From Maricaulis sp. (lineage in GTDB: Bacteria; Pseudomonadota; Alphaproteobacteria; Caulobacterales; Maricaulaceae): a DNA stretch of 6,142 nucleotides. Of this stretch, positions 1 through 4,670 are shown one piece after another (position 1 is the stretch's first letter; every line of letters starts with the position of its first letter). A program made the translations under genes and the position numbers. The DNA lies in assembly GCA_002694345.1 (NCBI GenBank), contig NZLV01000014.1:1-6142 (forward strand). The letters are read 5' to 3'. The notes below the pieces were generated by a model. It had not been told where the DNA came from and ran no database searches. It was given only the letters and a program-made list of their open reading frames with translations.

Positions 1-66
1 GGTCGCGCCATCGATCTGGCTGCGCACCTCGGCTTCAAGCGTGTCGAGATTGGAAGTGTCGGTCAT
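1..66 (-). CDS. pheS: Phenylalanyl-tRNA synthetase alpha subunit, N-terminal fragment
   Basis: Only the first 22 codons are present; the gene runs off the left edge. The peptide begins MTDTSNLDTLEAEV and continues RSQIDGAT. This matches the usual start of bacterial PheS, a short leader followed by the acidic N-terminal coiled-coil helix that contacts tRNA-Phe. PheS carries the catalytic domain of the alpha2-beta2 enzyme that charges tRNA-Phe in the cytoplasm. A ribosome binding site, GAGGGA, lies 9 bases upstream of the ATG (complement of 76-81) and supports this start. The assignment rests on this short peptide plus the nearby rpmI-rplT pair, which commonly precedes pheS-pheT in bacteria. 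The catalytic part cannot be seen. Here pheS is separated from rplT by an opposite-strand gene, so it must have its own promoter within or beyond 67-220. Confidence 0.75.
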   Translation of the reverse strand, partial: MTDTSNLDTLEAEVRSQIDGAT

Positions 67-220
67 TGTGTTTCGTCCCTCGCGGTCGAGGTGGATTTAG
101 CGGTTGATCGTGAGGGTGTCGACCATATGGAGCGGTGAAAATCGGCTTGAGAACGCGTCCTCCCCCGTTCCGGGGACTTGTTGACACAAAGCGGGCCCGC
201 CTAGGATCGCAGAATGGGCG
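67..220. promoter_or_regulatory. Divergent intergenic region between pheS and the HEAT-like gene
   Basis: This 154 bp region must hold the start signals for pheS (leftward) and for the HEAT-like gene (rightward). The rightward side has a clear -35-like TTGACA, listed separately. For pheS I see only a good ribosome binding site. The leftward -35/-10 pair TTCTCA / CATATG, with an 18-base spacer, is too weak to call. A 9-codon minus-strand reading frame (126 to 97, MVDTLTINR) lies ahead of pheS. It contains no phenylalanine codon, so it does not look like the phenylalanine-rich leader peptide used for attenuation of E. coli pheST. No terminator-like hairpin was seen in front of pheS. Confidence 0.5.
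181..207 (+). promoter_or_regulatory. Candidate sigma-70 promoter for the HEAT-like gene
   Basis: A perfect TTGACA lies at 181-186 and a 4/6 -10 match, TAGGAT, at 202-207. The 15-base spacer is shorter than the usual 16-18. If real, transcription would begin near 214, leaving almost no leader before the ATG at 221 but about 34 bases before the ATG at 248. This is a sequence-pattern call only. Confidence 0.35.
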
Positions 221-1345
221 ATGAATAGCGGGTTTTCAGGGCCGGACATGATGTGGAAACGGATACGATCCTGGCTGGGCTTCCACAGCCCTCAAGCCGC
301 TCCCCGGCCCGTCACGCCGGAACCGGCTGATCCGGACCTGCTGGCCTCTGCCAACACGGCAGAGCGGCGGGCCCATATCCGCAACGCCCTGTCCTGGATT
401 CTGGACGCCCCGCTGGAGGCCGTCGATGACCGCCTGCGCCCCTATCTGTTCCCGCACAACCGCGATGCCCTGGACCAGACCCCGGCCGACCTGATTCGCC
501 TGACCGGACAGACACTCGACGCCGAGTCCGATCTGCTGCCTGCCTATCTGTTCCATCGCAATGGCTATGTCCGGCAGACCACGCTGGACCGCCTCAGCGC
601 CGAGACCATGACCCCCTTCCTCTTCATGGCCCTGTGTCTTCGCGGCAATGACTGGGTGGATGCGGTGCGCCAGACCGCGCTGACGAAGCTGGAAGCCCTG
701 ATGCCGGACCTGACAGCCACTGTGCTGGGCCCGGCCCTGCCGCCCCTCATCCGGCGAATGCCGAGCTGGCGCCGGGTCCTGCCGACACAGCCGTCGCTGC
801 CAGCGGCGTCCCAGCCCGACAATCTGGCGCTGATCCTGTCCTTCCCGGTGGCCCGGGAGGCGGCCATCGACAGCCTTCTGACGCCTCGCACCGGCCCCAC
901 GACCCGCATGCTCCTGGCCCTGGCGCGCTATCCTTGGCTGGATGCGCAACTTGAACGGCTTGCCCGCAACGCCCCAGCACCCGGCGTCCGGCGTGTCGCG
1001 GTCTCAGCCCTGCTGAGCGGACACATGCGCTGGCCGGTCCGGCGCAAGCCCGCCGGGCCTGCCCAGCCGGGCCAGACCGAAAGCATTCTGGAACACAGGC
1101 CCCTGACCTGTCAGCCGGACCGTGATGCCATTTTCAAACTGGCCGCACACGACCGCGCCGCAAGTGTCCGCGCGCTGGCCGCCGATGCCCTCATTGCGGA
1201 CGGACCGGATGTCTTTGACCGCGAGGACTGGGAGCACCTGATCGAGGACAAGCGCCAATCCGTGCGCACCCGGATGCGCTTCTTCCATCGCAAATGGGTT
1301 GAGGGCAGCCTGCCGGACTATCTCAAAGACCCAAAAGCTGGTTAG
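221..1345 (+). CDS. HEAT-repeat-like protein of unknown function
   Basis: The product is a 374-residue protein that I cannot assign to a named family. It has short helical repeats of the HEAT/Armadillo type. The recurring signature is a charged turn, then VR, then small residues ending in leucine: about residues 111-126 (NGYVRQTTLDRL), 142-160 (DAVRQTALTKLEAL), 250-265 (PGVRRVAVSALL), 310-325 (ASVRALAADALI) and 342-358 (QSVRTRMRFFHRKW). Such arrays normally act as protein-binding scaffolds. No catalytic motif, signal peptide or convincing membrane segment is visible, so it is probably cytoplasmic. Residues 180-200 and 272-290 are proline-rich linkers. The start is uncertain. The ATG at 221 has only a distant AGGA, 14 bases upstream. 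The ATG at 248 (residue 10, MMWKRIRSW) has AGGG six bases upstream and fits the candidate promoter better. The gene lies between rplT and pheS on the opposite strand to both. Confidence 0.8.
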   Translation: MNSGFSGPDMMWKRIRSWLGFHSPQAAPRPVTPEPADPDLLASANTAERRAHIRNALSWILDAPLEAVDDRLRPYLFPHNRDALDQTPADLIRLTGQTLDAESDLLPAYLFHRNGYVRQTTLDRLSAETMTPFLFMALCLRGNDWVDAVRQTALTKLEALMPDLTATVLGPALPPLIRRMPSWRRVLPTQPSLPAASQPDNLALILSFPVAREAAIDSLLTPRTGPTTRMLLALARYPWLDAQLERLARNAPAPGVRRVAVSALLSGHMRWPVRRKPAGPAQPGQTESILEHRPLTCQPDRDAIFKLAAHDRAASVRALAADALIADGPDVFDREDWEHLIEDKRQSVRTRMRFFHRKWVEGSLPDYLKDPKAG

Positions 1346-1362
1346 TCCGAAAGACCCAAACA

Positions 1363-1397
1363 AAAAGGCCCGCCAGCGACAAGCTGACGGGCCTTTT
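1363..1397. terminator. Shared convergent intrinsic terminator (rplT and the HEAT-like gene)
   Basis: The arms at 1363-1377 and 1383-1397 form a 15-position stem, AAAAGGCCCG on one side and CGGGCCTTTT on the other, around a 5-base loop. Runs of A and T flank both sides, so it can terminate transcription in either direction. It lies 17 bases after the stop of the HEAT-like gene and 20 bases after the rplT stop. The single imperfect position (1373/1387) is a C-A mismatch in plus-strand RNA but a G-U pair in minus-strand RNA. The rplT transcript therefore gets the continuous stem, followed by five U residues. Confidence 0.9.
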
Positions 1398-1417
1398 CAA
1401 ATTCCGTGTCTGACCAA

Positions 1418-1774
1418 TCAGGCCAGAGCAGCGCGGGCCTGGTCGACCAGGGCCTTGAAGGCTTCCGGCTCGCGGATCGCGATGTCGGACAGGACCTTGC
1501 GGTCAACTTCGATGCCAGCCTTGTTCAGACCGTTCATGAAGGTCGAATAGGTCAGGCCGTGCATGCGGGCGCCGGCATTGATGCGCTGGATCCACAGACC
1601 GCGGAAATTGCGCTTCTTGGCGCGGCGGTCGCGGTAAGCGTACTGGCCAGCCTTCTCCACAGCCTGGACGGCAGCGCGGAAGGTGTTCTTGCGGCGGCCA
1701 TAGTAACCCTTGGCTGCCTTGATGACTTTCTTGTGGCGTTTGGCGGTCGCCGGACCGGACGTAACTCGAGACAT
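1418..1774 (-). CDS. rplT: 50S ribosomal protein L20
   Basis: The 118-residue product has the normal L20 length and recognisable sequence throughout. The N-terminal basic extension, containing KRHKKVIKAAKGYYGRRKN, threads into 23S rRNA. The central block includes RDRRAKKRNFRGLWIQRINA, and the globular C-terminal part ends EAFKALVDQARAALA. L20 binds 23S rRNA early in 50S assembly; in E. coli it also represses translation of its own operon. The start is secure: AGGAG lies 9 bases upstream of the ATG and the MSRV opening is typical. The gene follows rpmI after 31 bases and shares its transcript. A hairpin terminator follows directly, so pheS is not co-transcribed. Residues 5-9 (TSGPA) differ slightly from the more common KRGVT-type opening. 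Confidence 0.98.
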   Translation of the reverse strand: MSRVTSGPATAKRHKKVIKAAKGYYGRRKNTFRAAVQAVEKAGQYAYRDRRAKKRNFRGLWIQRINAGARMHGLTYSTFMNGLNKAGIEVDRKVLSDIAIREPEAFKALVDQARAALA

Positions 1775-1805
1775 GTCTAAGTGCTCCTAGCTCGATAACC
1801 GCGGC

Positions 1806-2006
1806 TTACAGGCCGTTCGGGATGTACTTCTTCACGATGCGCGCATCTTGCGGGGACAGGGTGACCTGACCGCGCTTGTTGCGGATCTGCTTGGGAGTAC
1901 GCTTGATCATGCCGTGGCGCTTGCCCGCCTGGCCGGCCTTGATCTTGCCCGTAGCGGTGAGCTTGAAGCGCTTTTTCGCGCCGCTCTTCGTCTTCATCTT
2001 CGACAT
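1806..2006 (-). CDS. rpmI: 50S ribosomal protein L35
   Basis: The 66-residue basic protein begins MSKMKTKSGAKKRFK and contains the L35 hallmark AGKRHGMIKRT near residues 27-37. L35 is a late-assembling protein of the 50S subunit. Two in-frame ATGs lie six bases apart, at 2012 and 2006. The AAGGAG ribosome binding site abuts the first with no spacer but sits six bases from the second. The second start also gives the usual M-x-K-M-K-T-K-S-G opening, so I chose it. The gene is the first of the rpmI-rplT pair. It lies downstream of a MerC-domain gene rather than the more usual infC, and it appears to have its own promoter and a structured leader of about 90 bases. Confidence 0.97.
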   Translation of the reverse strand: MSKMKTKSGAKKRFKLTATGKIKAGQAGKRHGMIKRTPKQIRNKRGQVTLSPQDARIVKKYIPNGL

Positions 2007-2012
2007 TTTCAT

Positions 2013-2018
2013 CTCCTT
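2013..2018 (-). promoter_or_regulatory. Ribosome binding site deciding the rpmI start
   Basis: AAGGAG on the minus strand lies directly against the ATG at 2012 and six bases before the ATG at 2006. Only the second has workable spacing, so L35 should start at 2006 and have 66 residues, not 68. Confidence 0.85.
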
Positions 2019-2034
2019 CGTAGAGGGGCGTGAG

Positions 2035-2089
2035 CCACCTCGGTGGATGGTTCAGCCGGCGGGCATGTCGAATAAGGCCCGGACGGCTG
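2035..2089 (-). ncRNA. Structured rpmI leader (possible L20 feedback element)
   Basis: In the minus-strand RNA, CAGCCG (2089-2084) pairs with CGGCTG (2058-2053). Nested inside it, CGGGC (2081-2077) pairs with GCCCG (2064-2060), leaving a 12-base loop. Eleven base pairs are interrupted by a small asymmetric internal loop. A second small hairpin, CCAC/GTGG with a CGAG loop, follows at 2046-2035, about 17 bases before the ribosome binding site. No U-run follows either, so neither is a terminator. Leaders of rpmI-rplT transcripts are known L20-binding autoregulatory sites in several bacteria. That this one does the same is inference from position and structure only. Confidence 0.4.
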
Positions 2090-2105
2090 GTGTTGGAAGC
2101 GGGGG

Positions 2106-2133
2106 TTTATACGCGCCATTGCACCAAATGCAA
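2106..2133 (-). promoter_or_regulatory. rpmI: Candidate rpmI-rplT promoter
   Basis: On the minus strand, a -35-like TTGCAT (2133-2128) and a -10 TATAAA (2111-2106, five of six to consensus) are separated by 16 bases. Transcription would begin near 2100, giving a leader of about 93 bases. The -35 and spacer contain the inverted repeat TTGCA-5 bases-TGCAA (2119-2133), which could bind a regulator. The -10 element is convincing and the -35 is weak. Confidence 0.55.
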
Positions 2134-2178
2134 GGACGAATGGGAGTCTGCCGGACGCCTGTTTGCCAGCCCGAAAGC

Positions 2179-2655
2179 TCAGGCGTGATCGTGCTCGCAC
2201 AGGCCACAATCGCGTTCATGGTCGTGCCCGGCCCGGCCGCGATAGCGCCAGTTCACGAAATGCGCACCGGCCAGGATGGTCACGCCGGACAGGGTCAGGA
2301 TGGTTTCCGCCAGACGCGGCACGATATGGCTGGCGCCGATCGCCATCAGGCCCAGACCGAACAGGCCGACCGCGAAGACCTTCCAGCCTCCTTCGGTCGT
2401 GCGCACCCCCCAGCCCAGTCCGATCAAGGAGACCGGAGCGGCCAGGGCGAGCAGGATCAGATGCCAGTCATGGCTCAACCCGACCACTTCACCCAGTTCC
2501 GGCGCCAGCATCGGCGCTGCGGAAGCCGCAGCCGGCAGGAGCAGACAGTGCAGCATGCAGATGAAGGACAGGCCGACCCCGGTCGCATCCAGCGTATTGC
2601 GGTGCGCGTGCGGAGATTTGGAGGCCGTGTTGTCGGTGTGGGGTTCGTGCGCCAT
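2179..2655 (-). CDS. MerC-domain membrane protein, probably zinc-regulated
   Basis: The 158-residue protein carries the MerC signature near its first membrane helix: DATGVGLSFICMLHCLLLP, with D23, S30, C33, H36, C37 and P41. Four hydrophobic helices can be placed at about 24-48, 63-82, 92-110 and 115-134, the MerC layout in the inner membrane. Both ends are metal-ligand-rich. The N-terminus has H3, H6, H16 and H18. The C-terminus has HDH at 144-146, a CGLC pair at 150-153 and HDH at 155-157. Classical MerC imports mercuric ion in mer operons, but no merA, merR, merT or merP is present here. A Zur-like operator overlaps the likely promoter, so transport or handling of zinc is my preferred inference. 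The ribosome binding site is weak (CGGA, five bases before the ATG). No strong terminator is seen between this gene and rpmI. Confidence 0.85.
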   Translation of the reverse strand: MAHEPHTDNTASKSPHAHRNTLDATGVGLSFICMLHCLLLPAAASAAPMLAPELGEVVGLSHDWHLILLALAAPVSLIGLGWGVRTTEGGWKVFAVGLFGLGLMAIGASHIVPRLAETILTLSGVTILAGAHFVNWRYRGRAGHDHERDCGLCEHDHA

Positions 2656-2678
2656 GGGGTCCGTATCGGGCTGATGTC

Positions 2679-2700
2679 GGATGATATAGTATAACGTTTC
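2679..2700 (-). promoter_or_regulatory. Zur-like operator overlapping the merC-family promoter
   Basis: The plus strand reads GATATA-G-TATAAC at 2683-2695, against the proteobacterial Zur core GTTATAnTATAAC, a difference of one base. The right arm extends as TATAACGTTTC (2690-2700), one base off the usual extended half-site. The left arm outside the core is weaker. On the minus strand the core contains a -10-like TATACT (2693-2688) about 32 bases before the MerC start. A bound repressor would therefore block RNA polymerase. Zur represses such sites when zinc is sufficient. No clear -35 was found. Confidence 0.65.
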
Positions 2701-2720
2701 CGGTTTGGGAACCGCCCCCG

Positions 2721-2737
2721 GCTGATTTTTTATCAGC
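2721..2737. repeat. Perfect inverted repeat upstream of the Zur-like site
   Basis: GCTGAT-TTTTT-ATCAGC has perfect 6-base arms around a 5-base loop. It lies between the terminator of the four-repeat gene and the merC-family promoter. It could be a protein-binding site or a second, weaker hairpin behind the main terminator. The T-run is in the loop, so it is not a canonical terminator itself. Confidence 0.45.
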
Positions 2738-2745
2738 GCGCCAAG

Positions 2746-2775
2746 AAAAAACGGGGCAGCCCGGAGGCCGCCCCG
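2746..2775 (-). terminator. Intrinsic terminator of the four-repeat secreted protein gene
   Basis: On the minus strand a 10-base-pair stem (CGGGGCGGCC at 2775-2766 with GGCTGCCCCG at 2761-2752, one G-U pair) is closed by a TCCG tetraloop between C and G. Six T residues follow (2751-2746). C(UNCG)G loops are exceptionally stable in RNA. The stem starts 24 bases after the stop codon of the gene. In plus-strand RNA the G-U pair would be an A-C mismatch, so the element is built for leftward transcription. Confidence 0.92.
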
Positions 2776-2799
2776 CTCAAAATCATCAGGATGTCCGGA

Positions 2800-4560
2800 C
2801 TATTGCGACTGCAGGAAGCCCAGCTCGGAAATGGCCAGCTGTGCCGGAGCGCCCTCGCCCTCCCAATAGGTGCCGACCCAGATGTCATAGACACCGGCCT
2901 GCGGATCCTCGAAATGAATGCCCGGATTGAGGCCTTCCGAACCATCATCATTGCAGACCCAATTGCCGGACGGATCATTGATCACCAGCGTGGTGTCACT
3001 GTCGGACAGGGCCGAAATGTAGAGATCCAGCATGCCCGGCTCGAAGGTCAGTTCGAAATCCGGCTGCGCCGTCACATAACCGCGGCACATCTGGTCCGCG
3101 CCTTCCTCGGCGGCAATGTCACCACCGGCAACCAGTTCGACGACATACGGGTCAGGCGAGAAACCGCCGGTCAGCTCAACACCGCCGAAATTGCTTTCCA
3201 GCGAATAGTCGAGCTGCGGGCTCGGCAGGAATTCGCTGCCCCAGCCCAGCTCGGAAATGTGCAGCGTGGCATCCGCCAGCGGCCCTTCCGAATAGGTGCC
3301 GACCCAGATGTCGTAACGGCCCGATTGCGGATTATCGAAGACCAGGCCGGGATTGAGATCGCCGGCACTGTCATCATCACACCACCAGGACCCGTCCGGC
3401 GCATTCACGATCAGCGTCGCATCGCGCTCGGCCGTGGCCGAGATGTAGAGGTCGAAACTGCCCGCCTCATAGGTCACGTCATAATCCGGCGCCGTCGAGG
3501 CGAAGCCGCGGCAGGAACCGTCGATGGCTTCATACACCGGCACGCTGCCGCCGGCCTGGACGTCAACATTGTAGGGATCCGGCGCAAAACCGGCGGACAG
3601 GGTCGTGGAGCCGTAATTGGACGGCAGGGAATAATCGAGCACTGGCGGCGTATCCACCGTTCCCAGATAGCCCAGCTCGGACACATAGACCGTCGCGGCG
3701 GCATCAGCGCCGGAGGAATAGCGGGCGGACCAGATCGCATAACGACCCGATTCCGGCTCATCGATCCGAACGCCCGGATTGAGACCGATCTCGTCATCGC
3801 TGCACAACAGGTCGCCGCCCGGGGTCTCGATCATCAGCGTGGTGTCGGACTCGGACTCCATGGAGAGATAGAGGCGATGTTCGCCATCGGCCTGGTAATC
3901 CACCCACAGATCCGGCGCCTGATCGGCATGCCCCCAGCAGGACGCCGTATTGCGCGACAGGTCGACATCGCCGCCGGCCTGGACCTGGAAGGTGCGCGGA
4001 TCGGGCGAGAAACCGGCCCGCAGGCTGGTCGCCCCGAATTCCGGCGCCATGGCGGCGTCCGGAGAGCGCGAATAGACATTTTCGGTCGAGAAGCCGAGCT
4101 CGGAAATGTGCAGCATGGCCGGCTCGTAGCCGACGCCGGACCCGTAGGTGCCGACCCAGATATTGTACTCACCCGATTGCGGGTTCTCGATCATGACGCC
4201 GGCATTGAGGCCGATCCCGTCACCATCATCATTACAGGCCCAGCTGCCATCCGGCAGGTTCACGACCAGGACCGTATCCACATCGGACACCGCCGACAGG
4301 TAGAGGTCGAAGGCATTGCCCGCCTGGAAATCCAGATTGTAGGACGGCTGGTGGGTGATATAGCCCCAGCACATGTCGGACGCCTGCGCGGCATCGATCG
4401 CCCCGCCAGCGCGAAGCCCGATGGACACCGGATCCGGCGTGAAACCCGAGCTCAGCTGGGTCGACCCGTAGGCCGGGGCCGCCGATGCGTCCTGCGCGTG
4501 AGCCGGAGCGGCAAGCAGCGTCGCAGCCAGTGCAACGCCTGTCATCAATTGAAGTTTCAT
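2800..4560 (-). CDS. Secreted four-repeat protein with PPC-like domains
   Basis: The 586-residue protein has a clear signal peptide (MKLQLMTGVALAATLLAAPAHA, cut before Q23), so it should be exported to the periplasm or beyond. The mature part is almost wholly four tandem repeats at about residues 31-157, 175-298, 316-440 and 458-582, joined by linkers of about 18 residues. Each runs: [YF]G, GFxPDP, AGG, C-x-G, a DLYIS-like strand, DTTLxVNxPDGSW, C-x-DD, GLNPG, PQSGxYDIWVGTY and ISELG. Every unit has two cysteines 44-45 residues apart (64/109, 208/253, 350/394, 492/536) and no others exist, suggesting one disulfide per repeat. The beta-rich pattern resembles bacterial pre-peptidase C-terminal (PPC) domains, and the acidic CNDD...GLNPG loop could bind calcium. 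No protease triad is present, although relatives are, from memory, sometimes labelled 'peptidase S1'. The ribosome binding site GGGGGAG lies seven bases upstream. Function is unknown; adhesion or binding is speculative. Confidence 0.88.
   Translation of the reverse strand: MKLQLMTGVALAATLLAAPAHAQDASAAPAYGSTQLSSGFTPDPVSIGLRAGGAIDAAQASDMCWGYITHQPSYNLDFQAGNAFDLYLSAVSDVDTVLVVNLPDGSWACNDDGDGIGLNAGVMIENPQSGEYNIWVGTYGSGVGYEPAMLHISELGFSTENVYSRSPDAAMAPEFGATSLRAGFSPDPRTFQVQAGGDVDLSRNTASCWGHADQAPDLWVDYQADGEHRLYLSMESESDTTLMIETPGGDLLCSDDEIGLNPGVRIDEPESGRYAIWSARYSSGADAAATVYVSELGYLGTVDTPPVLDYSLPSNYGSTTLSAGFAPDPYNVDVQAGGSVPVYEAIDGSCRGFASTAPDYDVTYEAGSFDLYISATAERDATLIVNAPDGSWWCDDDSAGDLNPGLVFDNPQSGRYDIWVGTYSEGPLADATLHISELGWGSEFLPSPQLDYSLESNFGGVELTGGFSPDPYVVELVAGGDIAAEEGADQMCRGYVTAQPDFELTFEPGMLDLYISALSDSDTTLVINDPSGNWVCNDDGSEGLNPGIHFEDPQAGVYDIWVGTYWEGEGAPAQLAISELGFLQSQ
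2815..4470 (-). repeat. Four tandem coding repeats of about 375 bp
   Basis: The units lie at about 4470-4090, 4038-3667, 3615-3241 and 3189-2815. They stay recognisable in DNA: the ISELG codons read as near-identical blocks, for example AGCTCGGAAATG on the plus strand near 2821, 3248 and 4098. Divergence elsewhere points to old duplications rather than recent expansion. The second unit is the most divergent: it replaces DGSW-x-C with GGDLLC and IWVGTY with IWSARY. Confidence 0.85.
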
Positions 4561-4629
4561 TCTCGATCTCCCCCTAGTGAGATGGCCCTATTTCAGCATT
4601 GTTTCCGGTTGATTGCATCCCAAAACAGA

Positions 4630-4659
4630 GCCGCTGAACGCAGACTGAACACGTTCGGC
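4630..4659 (-). terminator. Possible weak terminator after the symporter gene
   Basis: On the minus strand GCCGAACG-type arms pair with CGTTC and GGC (4659-4652 with 4640-4636 and 4632-4630), giving eight pairs with a 3-base bulge and an 11-base loop. The sequence after it, TCTGTTTTGGG, is only moderately U-rich. It starts 11 bases beyond the symporter stop codon. Without it, the symporter and the four-repeat gene (110 bp apart) could be co-transcribed. Confidence 0.3.
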
Positions 4660-4670
4660 ATGGTGTCGCC

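Noticed and set aside
97..126. A 9-codon leader frame (MVDTLTINR) ahead of pheS, considered as an attenuator peptide.
   Set aside because: It has no phenylalanine codons, no good ribosome binding site, and no terminator/antiterminator pair follows.
236..949. A 237-codon minus-strand frame opposite the HEAT-like gene.
   Set aside because: The product is an Arg/Gln/Gly-rich shadow with no domain. The plus-strand frame has regular VR-type helical repeats and ends neatly before a terminator.
2179..2655. Part of a mercury resistance operon.
   Set aside because: No merR, merT, merP or merA is present in the window, and the upstream operator resembles Zur, not MerR. The MerC domain alone does not establish mercury transport.
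1876..2694. A 272-codon plus-strand frame across rpmI, its leader and the MerC gene.
   Set aside because: It is antisense to two well-supported genes and to a promoter region. The predicted peptide is low-complexity, rich in Gln, Arg and Gly, with no family resemblance.
2800..4560. Annotation of the four-repeat protein as a serine protease.
   Set aside because: No His-Asp-Ser triad context such as GDSGGP is present. The whole mature chain is accounted for by the four repeats and short linkers.
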